Positions 43,304-52,273 of a stretch of 64,000 nucleotides of DNA are shown piece after piece. Each line of letters begins with the position of its first letter. Position 1 is the stretch's first letter. The stretch lies in assembly GCA_946411505.1 (NCBI GenBank), contig CAMKEG010000002.1, positions 124,001 through 188,000 of the forward strand, read 5' to 3'. Under the pieces are notes generated by a model that did not search any database, had not been told where the DNA came from, and was given only the letters and a program-made list of their open reading frames with translations. The translations under genes were made by a program, and so were the position numbers. The stretch is from an uncultured Treponema sp. (lineage in GTDB: Bacteria > Spirochaetota > Spirochaetia > Treponematales > Treponemataceae).

Positions 43304-45034
43304 TTATTGCTCCTCAAACGCGTTCTTCGCGCAAAGCTGTTTGCAAACGCCGCAGCCCACGCACTGGGTTTGGTCCACAAAAGCCTTTCCGCCCTTAAAG
43401 CTGATTGCCGGGCAGCCGATTTTCATGCAGGCTTTGCAGCCAACGCATTTTTGGTCGTTGACTTGGAGCGGCGGATTTGCCTTTACGTATTTTAAAAGCG
43501 CGCAGGGCCTGCGGCTTATGATTACGCTTGGCTCTTTGGCGGCAAGCTCTTCCTTTACCGCCGCTTCGGTTTCCTTTAAGTTGTAGGGGTCGACGACGCG
43601 GACGCGGTTGATTCCCATCGAGCGGATCAGCGCCTCCAAGTTGATTTTTCCGGCCGGGTCGCCTTTTATGTTGTAGCCGGTCGTCGGGTTTTGCTGGTGG
43701 CCGGTCATTCCGGTGATTGAGTTGTCCAAAATGATTACGGTTGAGTCGCTTTGGTTGTAGGCGATGTTGGCCAAGCCGGTCATGCCTGAGTGCATGAATG
43801 TTGAGTCTCCGATTACGGCGACAGTCTTTCCGGCAAGCGCGCCGCCTGTGGCCTTGTTAAAGCCGTGGATTGAGCTTACCGAAGCGCCCATGCATTCAAC
43901 CGCGTCAATCGCGCCAAGCGGAGGCATCGCGCCCAAGGTGTAGCAGCCGATGTCGCCAAGCACAGTACACTTTTGCCGCGCCAATGTGTAGAACAAGCCG
44001 CGGTGGGGGCAGCCCGCGCACATGACCGGCGGGCGCACAGGAAGGCCCTCGATTTTTTTGCAAGCGGCGGGCGCGGCTTTTCCAAACTTTTCGGCCACAA
44101 GGCTTTGCGAAAATTCGTCCACAATCGGGAACAAAGATTTTCCTTCCACCTTAATTCCAAGCGACTTTACATAGTCCTCGATAAAGGGATCCAGCTCTTC
44201 CAAAACCACAAGGCGCTCTACTTTTGAAGCAAAGTCCTTTATCAATTTTGGAGGGAAGGGCCATACCATTCCCAGCTTTAGGATTGAAGCCTCGTCGCCA
44301 AAAACTTCCTTGGCGTACTGGTAGCATGTGCTGTCGCAAATGATTCCGAGCTTTGTTCCGCCCATCTCGACTTTGTTAAGCGGCGAGGTCTCGGCCAATT
44401 CAGAAAGCTTTAAAGTGCGTTCCTCCACAAAGGGATGGCGCTTTTTTGCGTTGGCCGGAGCCATCACGTATTTTTGAGGATTCTTTTCGTAGGGGCGGGC
44501 GGGAGGTTCCGCGCGCTCGCCAAGCTCCACTATGCTTTGGGAATGGCTTACGCGCGTGCACATTTTTATGAACACCGGCGTGTCGAATTTTTCTGAAATT
44601 TCGTAGGCGGCTTTGGCAAAGTCCAAGGCCTCTTGGGAATCGCTAGGTTCCAGCATAGGAATCTTTGAAGCCTTGGCGTAATGGCGCGAGTCCTGCTCGT
44701 TTTGCGAGGAATGCATTCCGGGATCGTCGGCAACGTTGATTATAAGGCCGGCGTTGACTCCCGTGTAAGAAATCGTAAAGAGGGGGTCTGCGGCAACGTT
44801 AAGGCCGACGTGCTTCATCGCGCAAAAGGCTCTCTTTCCGGCAAGGCTCGCTCCAAAAGCGGTTTCAAGCGCGACCTTTTCGTTGGGCGCCCATTCGCAA
44901 TAAATCTCGTTGAATTTAACGGCTTCTTCCGTAACCTCGGTGCTGGGCGTTCCGGGGTATGAGCTGGCCAAAGCGCAGCCGGCCTCGTACAAGCCGCGGG
45001 CAAGGGCGGCGTTCCCCAATAAAAGTTTTTTCAT
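43304..45034 (-). CDS. iorA: Indolepyruvate ferredoxin oxidoreductase, alpha subunit
   Basis: 576 residues. The N-terminal pyrimidine-binding part (GNAALARGLYEAGCALASSYPGTPSTE, from residue 7), the thiamine diphosphate site (GDIGCYTLGAMPPL, VIGDSTFMHSGMTGL, ILDNSITGMTG) and two C-terminal 4Fe-4S motifs (CVGCKACMKIGCPAI, CVGCGVCKQLC) are intact. The start after GGAGAACT is chosen; a longer frame to 45247 has no similarity and overlaps a divergent gene. Confidence 0.93.
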   Translation of the reverse strand: MKKLLLGNAALARGLYEAGCALASSYPGTPSTEVTEEAVKFNEIYCEWAPNEKVALETAFGASLAGKRAFCAMKHVGLNVAADPLFTISYTGVNAGLIINVADDPGMHSSQNEQDSRHYAKASKIPMLEPSDSQEALDFAKAAYEISEKFDTPVFIKMCTRVSHSQSIVELGERAEPPARPYEKNPQKYVMAPANAKKRHPFVEERTLKLSELAETSPLNKVEMGGTKLGIICDSTCYQYAKEVFGDEASILKLGMVWPFPPKLIKDFASKVERLVVLEELDPFIEDYVKSLGIKVEGKSLFPIVDEFSQSLVAEKFGKAAPAACKKIEGLPVRPPVMCAGCPHRGLFYTLARQKCTVLGDIGCYTLGAMPPLGAIDAVECMGASVSSIHGFNKATGGALAGKTVAVIGDSTFMHSGMTGLANIAYNQSDSTVIILDNSITGMTGHQQNPTTGYNIKGDPAGKINLEALIRSMGINRVRVVDPYNLKETEAAVKEELAAKEPSVIISRRPCALLKYVKANPPLQVNDQKCVGCKACMKIGCPAISFKGGKAFVDQTQCVGCGVCKQLCAKNAFEEQ

Positions 45035-45147
45035 ATAAAGTTCTCCAAATGCAATGTCGTAGAAAAAATATTTTACCAAATTTTTCGCGTTTTTGCTAGC
45101 GGGCGCGCCGCGTTGCAATTTGGCCTTTTTTTTGCTAAAATCGCCGT

Positions 45148-46278
45148 ATGAAAAATTTGGCAAAAACAACAATGGCCGCCGCCGTCTTCTTTGCGGCCGC
45201 AAATCTTTTCGCCTTGCCCGGAGTTCAAAAAACTGTTCCTGACGCAAGCGGAGAATATGTTTATTACCGCGACTTTTCCTTTAACCGCGAAAGCTACGTG
45301 GGCTTTCTTTACTACGACGATTCCACTTACGAGGCGCGGTATTACGCGCCCGCCACGGAAGCTCTTCCCGCAAAAAACATCGACTTGCTTTTTTCCGCCG
45401 CGCAAAAAAACGGCCGTCTGGAAATGACCGGCGAGCGCTTTGTGGTTCCGCCGCAGCAAGATGACGTCGCGATTGTAAACTACATTCACGACTTGGTTTA
45501 CGAGTTGAGCGGCCGCCGCGCCAAGTTGCTTGAGCCGCCTTTGGTTGACTACGAAAAGGCCGCCGCGCCTTTTATGCAGGCCGGCGTTTTTGTTTCGGAA
45601 GACTACGAGGCTTTTGGAGGCCATGTCCAAATGCTTTACGACGAGGCCGTTCCGATTTTTAACTTAAAGAAAATCGTTGACTATTCAGGCCGCGACGTTT
45701 TTGTGGCGGCGACAATCGGCCAAATAGAAAGCTCCAAGGATTCTTCTTTTGCGGAATTTGTCCCGACGCAAAATTACGGCGGAGGGCGAAAGTCCGCCCA
45801 GATAAAAAGCGCCAAAAAAGAAACGCTTTCTTTCCGCGCGGAAGTCGGAAAAAACGCCGCGCTTGTTCAAAGCGTCTTGGCCGACAAAAACTGGTCGCTC
45901 GCCGGGCAAAGTCTTTGGACGCTTGGCGACAGCGCGATTGTTTCCCTTCAAACGCTGGCGCTTCCTGAAGACGCGGCTGACGGCCAGGCTAAGTTGGCCG
46001 CGCGGCTTTTGCGCCTGTTCGCTTTAAGCAAGGGCGGAGCCTATTGCGACTTGTCCGCGCTTGACGTTCACGCCAAGGGAGCGGAAATAAAAATCAGCTC
46101 GCGAACTTACAATCCAAAGACTAAAAAAAACATCACGGACATAAAGACTTTAAGAGCCGCCGCCTCAAACCTTTACGGCTGCTTTTCGCTCGCGATTTAC
46201 ACCGACGACTACCAAGCCAACCGCGGCTATTTTGACAAAATGGCAAAAAGCTACAGCTGCATGGTAGAAAAAAACTGA
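45148..46278 (+). CDS. Exported protein of unknown function
   Basis: 376 residues with a Sec signal peptide (AAAVFFAAANLFAL). The mature protein starts with a repeated-looking beta segment (GEYVYYRDFSFNRESYVGFLYYDDSTYEARYYAP) given here in part: YVYYRDFSFN and FLYYDDSTYEARYY. No catalytic motif found. It diverges from iorA with about 110 bases between. This kind of protein is seen in Treponema genomes but I do not know its role. Confidence 0.7.
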   Translation: MKNLAKTTMAAAVFFAAANLFALPGVQKTVPDASGEYVYYRDFSFNRESYVGFLYYDDSTYEARYYAPATEALPAKNIDLLFSAAQKNGRLEMTGERFVVPPQQDDVAIVNYIHDLVYELSGRRAKLLEPPLVDYEKAAAPFMQAGVFVSEDYEAFGGHVQMLYDEAVPIFNLKKIVDYSGRDVFVAATIGQIESSKDSSFAEFVPTQNYGGGRKSAQIKSAKKETLSFRAEVGKNAALVQSVLADKNWSLAGQSLWTLGDSAIVSLQTLALPEDAADGQAKLAARLLRLFALSKGGAYCDLSALDVHAKGAEIKISSRTYNPKTKKNITDIKTLRAAASNLYGCFSLAIYTDDYQANRGYFDKMAKSYSCMVEKN

Positions 46279-46287
46279 ATCGCTCCC

Positions 46288-46412
46288 GGCGTCTGTCCGC
46301 CATGACGAAACCGCTAGATATCGTCGCTCCACGCATTTTGGCCTTGTAACTTTATACATCTGCCGCTTGCGCGGCAGGCGCAAAATGAGTGTTTTCGTCA
46401 GGCGGCCCATAC
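46288..46412. repeat. Nested foldback element downstream of the GH120 gene
   Basis: Outer arms CCGCCATGACGAAA and TTTTCGTCAGGCGG, a middle pair CATTTTG/CAAAATG, and a central hairpin CTGCCGC-TTGC-GCGGCAG. About 125 bases. A related element with changed but still paired arms is at about 49775-49890. Confidence 0.6.
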
Positions 46413-46448
46413 GCCTCGCGCGCTTCAGCCTTGTTCAATCATATAAAA

Positions 46449-48548
46449 TTACTTTTCTTCCCAAATGAGAATCTTGTTCGCGCCGGCCTTTAACTGCGCG
46501 AAGGGGCCGGGGATGGCTTTGCCTTGGACGCGGCTTTCTCCCAAAATGTCTTTGTCAAAAACGATGTCGTTTCCGTCGGCGCCGTCAAAACGCGCGGCGC
46601 TTATGCGGGTGGCGGCAAAGTCTTTTGTGGACACGAGGGCGGCGCCGGATGACAAAAGCTTTTCGTCCGCGGTAAATTCCAGCCAAGTCTTTTTGCCTTC
46701 TACGACGATTTTTGCGTTGGGGTTTTTGTCGCATTCAGTAAAAGCCTTTTCTTCCGCAAACCTAGCGGCGCCGCCCGCGTAATGGTTACCCGTTATGTAA
46801 ACCGCTTGCTGGACTCGCATAAAGACGTCGTGGTCGCCGTCGCCAGATTTTTTTACGCTAGTCTTGTAGTCTGCGAACGACGCCGCGCTGGCCGCTTTTG
46901 TAAATTCCGTCGTTTCAAAAAGCGCCTTTATCGCTTTAAAGGCCGCGTCGTACTTTTCCTTGTTGTCCTCTCTTGGCGCGCCCGCAAAGTCAAAGAGCCA
47001 GGAGCCCATAGAAGTCAAGAACAAATTTTGGTTGTATGAATCCGTTCCGCTTTTAGACTGCTCGGTCCAAGTCTCCGCGCCGCCTACGTAAATGTTTTTC
47101 GTCACGCGGTCGTCGCCGCTAAAAATCAGCGCGGTTCCAAGCGGCGCGGTAGAGTGCGGATAATGGTAGGGCGTCGCGCGGTCCATGACTTGCTCGCGGC
47201 GCATCGTTCCCAAGCACAAGTTGTGGACATACGCTCCTCCCTGAGAGATGTTGTCAAAGTTGTAGGGGCTTGCGAAAATGTTGTTGTCAACGATGTAAGG
47301 TCCGTGCGAAACTTCCACCATCAAGTCGCGGTCGTTGGCGTAGTACAAGTTGCTTGAAATTCGCGTTCCCTGCGTTTCCCAGTCAAGCCAAGTTCCCAAA
47401 GTGCAGTTGTGGATGTTGTTGTTGCGGATTATCGTGTCGATTGCGGCGTGGAATTTAATGCCGCCAATTTCGTAGCCAAAGTATTCGTGCTTTACGGCGA
47501 TGTTGTAAATGTGGTTCCGTTCAATCACGCTAAAGGCGCAGCCCATGTGGCCCACGATTCCGTTTTGGCCGCAGTCGTAAATCTCGTTGTCGCGCACGAT
47601 GTGGCCGCCGATTTTTTCCTTGCTCCAGCCAGCCTGCAGAGCCTTAAATACCGCTTCCATTTGGAATTGGTAGCCGGGCTTTTCGCGGAATTTGGTACAG
47701 TCGTTGTCGCCTGTCGAAGCCTCTTTTCCCAAGCTGATTGCCGAGCACTTTGCGTCGTGGACGACGCAGTTTTGGATAATCCAGCCCTTTGCCCAGTGCG
47801 GGCCAATCATTCCGGGCTGGTCGGCTGTCGGCGGCGCCCAGGGGCTTGCGGCCTGGCAAATCTCAAAGCCGTCAAGCGTGATGTAGTCCAAGCCGGTTTT
47901 GTCGGGATAAAAGCAGCTTTGGCGGACGCTTATTTCAACCAATTCCTTGTTGGGGTCAAGCTCTTGGAAGTTGGCGTAGATTTTCGTCTCTTCGTTTGAC
48001 ACTTGGGCGAACCATTGGTAGACCGTTTTTTCTGGTTCCAAAATCGGCTCGGCATGTTTTGTCCATGGCGGGTTAAAGCCTTCCGTCCGTTTTTTGGGTG
48101 AGCGGACTTCTTCAAGCGACATCGCTTCGTACAAGGATTTTCCGTTTATGTAAACGTCTCCAAGGTGAACGGGCTTTTCAAGCGGCCAAACTACCCAGTC
48201 GCCCCAGACGGGCTTTGCGAATGGGTTCACGCCGTTTCCGCCGCCCTTTGTCCATATTGTGTTGGGAACGGTCGCGCTCCAAACGGAGCCGCCTTCGTTT
48301 TTCCAGCCGCTGACTTCTTCAGAGCCTTTGATTATTGGACGCTCGCCTTTGGCCGCGCGGTAAACGATTCGCTCGTTGTCGTTTCGGCCGCCGTTTTGCG
48401 GTCGAACACATTCGCGGTAGGTTCCGCCAAAAACCGTGACTGTGTCGCCAGCTTGCGCTAGGGCGGCGGCTTTTGAAATTGTCTTAAACGGAGATGATTC
48501 CGTTCCGTCGTTAAAGTCTGAACCGGTGGTTTTTACAAAATATTCCAT
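46449..48548 (-). CDS. GH120 family beta-xylosidase
   Basis: 699 residues, closely following the layout of Thermoanaerobacterium XylC, a right-handed beta-helix xylosidase. Matching stretches include YINGKSLYE, RQSCFYPDKTGLDYIT, WAPPTADQPGMIGP and SAISLGKEASTG. The catalytic pair is expected at Asp in TWLDWETQGTR (about 390) and Glu in MVEVSHGPY (about 415), both present. It lacks a signal peptide, so it cleaves imported xylo-oligosaccharides in the cytosol. It is followed upstream by a LacI-type regulator in the same direction, probably its controller. Confidence 0.9.
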   Translation of the reverse strand: MEYFVKTTGSDFNDGTESSPFKTISKAAALAQAGDTVTVFGGTYRECVRPQNGGRNDNERIVYRAAKGERPIIKGSEEVSGWKNEGGSVWSATVPNTIWTKGGGNGVNPFAKPVWGDWVVWPLEKPVHLGDVYINGKSLYEAMSLEEVRSPKKRTEGFNPPWTKHAEPILEPEKTVYQWFAQVSNEETKIYANFQELDPNKELVEISVRQSCFYPDKTGLDYITLDGFEICQAASPWAPPTADQPGMIGPHWAKGWIIQNCVVHDAKCSAISLGKEASTGDNDCTKFREKPGYQFQMEAVFKALQAGWSKEKIGGHIVRDNEIYDCGQNGIVGHMGCAFSVIERNHIYNIAVKHEYFGYEIGGIKFHAAIDTIIRNNNIHNCTLGTWLDWETQGTRISSNLYYANDRDLMVEVSHGPYIVDNNIFASPYNFDNISQGGAYVHNLCLGTMRREQVMDRATPYHYPHSTAPLGTALIFSGDDRVTKNIYVGGAETWTEQSKSGTDSYNQNLFLTSMGSWLFDFAGAPREDNKEKYDAAFKAIKALFETTEFTKAASAASFADYKTSVKKSGDGDHDVFMRVQQAVYITGNHYAGGAARFAEEKAFTECDKNPNAKIVVEGKKTWLEFTADEKLLSSGAALVSTKDFAATRISAARFDGADGNDIVFDKDILGESRVQGKAIPGPFAQLKAGANKILIWEEK

Positions 48549-48590
48549 ACTATAATTCTACCATCCTTTTAAAGAATTTTGGAAAAAATT

Positions 48591-49616
48591 TTAGTCAATG
48601 TTTTCCGCGATTTTAATCACGGTCTTTGTGATGTAGTCTTGCGGCTCGCGCTTTCCTTCCTCCATAAGCCAAGAAAAAAGGCGCTGGATTCCCATGTAGC
48701 CTTGCGTCTCTGGCTCTTGGTCAATCGTAAAGTCGATGAGGCCGCTGTTGAGGTATTTTATTACTTGCGGAACGGTGTCAAAGGCCAAGACGCGGATTTT
48801 TTCCTTTCCGCAATCTTGAACCGCGCGGCAAACTCCGCCGACGCCGGCAGCCGCGATGAAGATGCAATTTATCGAAGGGTTTTCTTTTAGCGCGCGCAGG
48901 GTTTCTTTGTAGGAAACGTCGTCGCTGTCCAAGGACTCGATTTTGGCGCAAACGTCGTATTCGATTTTGTGCGCGTCAAGGCCGGTCAAAAATCCTTTGA
49001 TGCGCTCCTTGTGGCCGCGGATGTTGTAGGAGCCTGCGATGATCAGCGCGTTTAGTTTTTGCGGATGAATCAAGTTCAGCATTCCGGCGGCGGCCTGGCC
49101 CGAGCGCTGGTAGTCCGTTCCAACGTAGCAAATGCGGCCGCTGTCGGGGATGTCGGTGTTTACGCTTACGACTGGAATTCCTTTTTGCGCGATTTTGTTC
49201 ACTTCTAGCTGAACTTGCGGCGTGTCCAAAGTCGTCACGCAAAGGCCCGAGTAATTTTTTTTGGCCATCGACTGCAAGGCCTTTACGTGCGTTTCCGTGT
49301 CGTAGCGGGCGGCGTGAACGATTTCGACGCTTACGTTGTAGTCCAAAAGCTCGCGCTGAGCGCGCTGGATTCCCTTGATTACGTCGTCAAAAAAAGGAAT
49401 GGACTTGTCGGGCAAAAGGCAGCCGAACTTTATTTGCTGCTTGCGCGCGGCCAGAATTTTTCCGGCGCGGTTTGGAACAAAGCCCATCTTTTGCGCAAGC
49501 TCGCGTATTTGCTCCGCCACTTGCGCGTTGACGCCGGGCCGGTTGTGCAAAACGCGGTCAACCGTTCCCCGCGAAACTCCCGCGGCTTTCGCAATGTCCT
49601 TAATCGTCACCGGCAT
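48591..49616 (-). CDS. LacI-family transcriptional regulator
   Basis: 341 residues. HTH at 3-24 (VTIKDIAKAAGVSRGTVDRVLHNRP, shown in part: IKDIAKAAGVSRGTVDRVL) and a periplasmic-binding-like sensor domain (FGCLLPDKSIPFFDDVIKGI, ...VSVNTDIPDSGRICYVGTDY). The sensor is of the ribose-binding kind and likely binds a pentose or xylo-oligosaccharide signal. Directly before the GH120 gene with 42 bases between, so the two form one unit. Confidence 0.9.
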   Translation of the reverse strand: MPVTIKDIAKAAGVSRGTVDRVLHNRPGVNAQVAEQIRELAQKMGFVPNRAGKILAARKQQIKFGCLLPDKSIPFFDDVIKGIQRAQRELLDYNVSVEIVHAARYDTETHVKALQSMAKKNYSGLCVTTLDTPQVQLEVNKIAQKGIPVVSVNTDIPDSGRICYVGTDYQRSGQAAAGMLNLIHPQKLNALIIAGSYNIRGHKERIKGFLTGLDAHKIEYDVCAKIESLDSDDVSYKETLRALKENPSINCIFIAAAGVGGVCRAVQDCGKEKIRVLAFDTVPQVIKYLNSGLIDFTIDQEPETQGYMGIQRLFSWLMEEGKREPQDYITKTVIKIAENID

Positions 49617-50324
49617 TTATGGTCTCCAAACCTTCAAATTTCGCCAAATTTTCATATCGTGCGCGAGCACGGTGAAAAGAATATTACGCCTTTTTTTTGT
49701 GTCTGTCAACAGCCGCAGGGCAAACGCATTATGAATTCAATAACAAAAAATGCTCCCAGTCGCGGATGCGTCCGATCGGCGCCGCTTGATAACTGCGCTA
49801 CACGTGCATTGCGCTTGAAACTATTTTACGCTGCCGCTATCGCGTCAGCCGCAATGCGAGTGTCGCCGACGGCCGCCCCGCTCCTTCGCGCATTTTTTTA
49901 CTGCATTCAGTTGCGTTTGACCAGGGCAAGCGAATCTGAAAAAGGCCAAAACGCGGAAGTGAAAAAGACCGCCCGCCCACTTTGAGGCTGCCAATTTTGC
50001 GCCAGCAAAATTGGAGTAAATGTACATCTTACCTAACAGCCTCAACCGTGGGATAGGGCGAGGCTTTTGAACTGGGAGCGTTTTGACTCTTTTCATAATG
50101 CGTTTGACCTGACTGCCGCTTTACAAACGATTGAAAAACGCGTAGCGGAAAGGCAAACGGGGCGAACTTAGGACACGTTAAGCTCAATTCTTTGCCCTAA
50201 AAGTACCTCGTGAGCAGCCGTTTGAATTTCCGCGAGAGCGTTTTTTGTTGTCTTTCCATAATGCGGAAGTCTTGGTATTTACAGAACGCGCTTGATGCGC
50301 CAAAATAGGCGCGAGGAGTATTTT
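49617..50324. other. 700-base non-coding stretch with degenerate repeats and hairpins
   Basis: No credible gene. About 49775-49890 is the second foldback element (GCATTGCG and CGCAATGC arms, centre CTGCCGCTATCGCGTCAG). TTGAGGCTG (49982-49990) pairs with CAGCCTCAA (50037-50045) around a perfect inner hairpin CCAATTTTGC-GCCA-GCAAAATTGG (49991-50014). ACTGGGAGC with a downstream TTCATAATGCGTTTG occurs once on each strand (about 49730-49770 and 50075-50115), an inverted repeat of about 40 bases. A tRNA-like look near 49750 was rejected. Confidence 0.6.
49651..49676. promoter_or_regulatory. Dyad upstream of the LacI gene, possible operator
   Basis: CGTGC-GCGA-GCACG within a wider TTCA/TGAA frame, 35-60 bases before the lacI-type start. 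LacI proteins often bind GC-centred dyads like this. Confidence 0.35.
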
Positions 50325-50570
50325 ATGGAACATGTGACATTCAAGCCGCAGGGCGTTTGCTCGGTCCAACTTGACTTTGACTTGGAGGACGGAAAGCTTC
50401 ACAACGTTCAATTCAAGGGCGGCTGCAACGGAAACTTAAAGGCGATTGGCCGCTTGGTCGAAGGCCGCGACGCCAAGGAAATCGCCGGGATTTTGCGGGG
50501 CAACGACTGCAAGGGCCGCGGCACTTCTTGCGCCGACCAATTCGCGCAAGCAATTGACAGCGCTCTGTAA
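50325..50570 (+). CDS. TSCPD-domain protein
   Basis: 81 residues, start after GAGGAG. A stand-alone TSCPD domain with four conserved cysteines (GVCSV, GGCNGN, NDCKGRGTSCADQFA), a small probably metal-binding unit also found at the C-terminus of some ribonucleotide reductases. Function of the stand-alone form is unknown. A 68-base tandem duplication starts in its last codons. Confidence 0.85.
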   Translation: MEHVTFKPQGVCSVQLDFDLEDGKLHNVQFKGGCNGNLKAIGRLVEGRDAKEIAGILRGNDCKGRGTSCADQFAQAIDSAL

Positions 50571-50691
50571 GAGCGCAGTTGGATAATTTCCTTGACAAAA
50601 CGCGATATGGATATGTTGCGTATTGACAGCGTGCGTGAGCGCGCCAGTGAATAATTTCCTTGACAAAACGCGATATGGATATGTTGCGTAT
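50554..50691. repeat. Two tandem units of about 68 bases after the TSCPD gene
   Basis: A 41-base identical part (ATAATTTCCTTGACAAAACG onward) stands at 50583-50623 and 50651-50691. Before each is ATTGACAGCG followed by a different but hairpin-forming stretch; the first is GCGCTCT-GTA-AGAGCGC and includes the TSCPD stop codon. Confidence 0.8.
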
Positions 50692-50819
50692 AGAGCAAGC
50701 GACGGCTTAGGACTGGGCAAGCCCAAGTCTGCGCGGCTGATTGGGATTGTTGGCAAGCCTAAAAATGCGGCCAATCATAATTGCAATCAAGCCAAAGAAG
50801 CGCCGCGAAAGGAGAATTT

Positions 50820-51692
50820 GTGCGCGAAGACAACATCGAAATTTTTAAGGACACGGAGCGCCTTTGCAAAACAAACGCGGCGCTCGCCAATGCGATAAAG
50901 GAATCCAGCGCGGCGCAAAAACTTTTTTTGGAAGGCGCCTCGATTGACAACGTTGCCGGAACGGTCGCAAGCCCAAAAAACGCCGCCGCCAAAAAGCGCT
51001 TTGACCAAGACGCGAAAATCGTCGTTTCCAAAAAACGGACTTTTGAAGCGGCCTATGGTTACAAAGACACAGGAATGGCGGTGGCCGTCCTTAATTTCGC
51101 GTCGACTTCCAATCCCGGCGGCGGCGTGGTGAACGGCTCTTCCGCGCAAGAGGAATGCCTTTGCCGCTGTTCCACCCTTTTCTTTAACTTGAACGAAAAT
51201 TCCAACTGGGAAAAGTTTTACATGCCGCACCGCCGCGACGGAAACCCGCTCCACAACGACGACATAATTTACACGCCCGGCGTCGTTGTCTTTAAGTCCG
51301 ACACGGCCTACCCAAAATTGCTGGCCGAGTGCGACTGGCAAAAATTGAACGTCATAACTTGCGCCGCGCCCAACCTGCGAGACCGGCCCAGCAACCGCTA
51401 CAATAGCGGCGACGGCTTTAAATCCGTCAACATAAGCGACGCGGATTTGCAAGCCCTCCACGAAAAGCGCGCCCGCCGCATTTTGGACGTCGCCGCCTTT
51501 GGCCAAAACGACGCGCTAATCCTAGGCGCCTTTGGCTGCGGCGCGTTCCGCAACAAGCCTCAAGTCGTTGCCGCCGCCTACAAAAACGTCTTGGCCGACT
51601 ACCGCCGCGCCTTTAAGGTGATTGAGTTTGCCGTTTACTGCTCTCCGCGCGACGAGGAAAATTATTTGGTCTTTAGGCGCGCGTTGGGGTGA
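50820..51692 (+). CDS. Microbial PARG-like poly(ADP-ribose) glycohydrolase (TIGR02452 family)
   Basis: 290 residues from a GTG after AAAGGAG. Macrodomain signature LNFASTSNPGGGVVNGSSAQEECLCRCS, shown in part as NPGGGVVNG and AQEECLCR, with the two acidic residues of the catalytic loop, then GAFGCGAFRNKP. The family removes poly(ADP-ribose) or ADP-ribose from proteins. Accessory gene location among HTH and ORF6N genes suggests a role against ADP-ribosylating toxins or phage, which is inference. Confidence 0.88.
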   Translation: MREDNIEIFKDTERLCKTNAALANAIKESSAAQKLFLEGASIDNVAGTVASPKNAAAKKRFDQDAKIVVSKKRTFEAAYGYKDTGMAVAVLNFASTSNPGGGVVNGSSAQEECLCRCSTLFFNLNENSNWEKFYMPHRRDGNPLHNDDIIYTPGVVVFKSDTAYPKLLAECDWQKLNVITCAAPNLRDRPSNRYNSGDGFKSVNISDADLQALHEKRARRILDVAAFGQNDALILGAFGCGAFRNKPQVVAAAYKNVLADYRRAFKVIEFAVYCSPRDEENYLVFRRALG

Positions 51693-51729
51693 GGGCCGCT
51701 CATGTTTTTGCTTGCAAGACCTTAACGGT

Positions 51730-52161
51730 TTATTCGAGCGGACTTGCCTCGTCCTTACGGACACTAATAGCGCATCCGTGCCATTCTTCCAGCGCTTGAA
51801 TTGTTGCGGGGCTTGCGTTTTGCGCGATAAAGTCCAGCGTTTCTTGCGCGATTCCGTAGGGCGGCTCCCGTCGCGAGCAAATGCGGTCTTCTTTTGAGGG
51901 CCGCATTTTTGTCACTATCATCTCATCGATTGAAACTTTGTAAAACTTCGCAAGGACGACAAGGTTGTCCAAGCGGGGCAAAAACTTTTCTTTCTCGTCT
52001 TCCCAAATGTAAATTGATTGCGGATTTTCCATTCCAAAAAGCTTTTGAATTTGCGCTATCGAAATATTGCGTTTTTCGCGCAGCTCCTTGAGCCGCTTTG
52101 AAGTTGCCGGCGCGTCGATTACGGGAAAAGCGAATGTCGGGCTGATTTTAAAATTCGCCAT
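51730..52161 (-). CDS. XRE-type HTH protein with C-terminal extension
   Basis: 143 residues from MANFKISPTF. HTH at about 23-80 (LKELREKRNISIAQIQKLFGMENPQSIYIWED, in part NISIAQIQKLFGM). The tail ends RICSRREPPYGIAQETLDF. No good ribosome binding site was seen. It converges with the PARG-like gene and diverges from the ORF6N gene at 52274, which it may regulate. Confidence 0.7.
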   Translation of the reverse strand: MANFKISPTFAFPVIDAPATSKRLKELREKRNISIAQIQKLFGMENPQSIYIWEDEKEKFLPRLDNLVVLAKFYKVSIDEMIVTKMRPSKEDRICSRREPPYGIAQETLDFIAQNASPATIQALEEWHGCAISVRKDEASPLE

Positions 52162-52273
52162 ATCTACAATTAAAGATAACGCCTTTTTTGCCAAAAGGCA
52201 AGTTTCGCCAACGCTTTTAAATTAAGTTAGAAACTTAATTTTTTTTGCTTGCGCCGCGAGTAGAATTAGGGGC

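Noticed and set aside
45035..45247. N-terminal extension of IorA
   Set aside because: Overlaps the divergent exported-protein gene; the IorA family starts at MKKLLLGNAALARG, which has its own GGAGAA site.
49745..49805. tRNA gene on the minus strand
   Set aside because: A D-arm-like TAGCGCAGTT and a stem-loop are visible but there is no T-arm GGTTCGAATCC-like sequence and no acceptor pairing.
50583..50691. CRISPR remnant
   Set aside because: Only two units, a 27-base interval with gene sequence, and no cas genes in the window.
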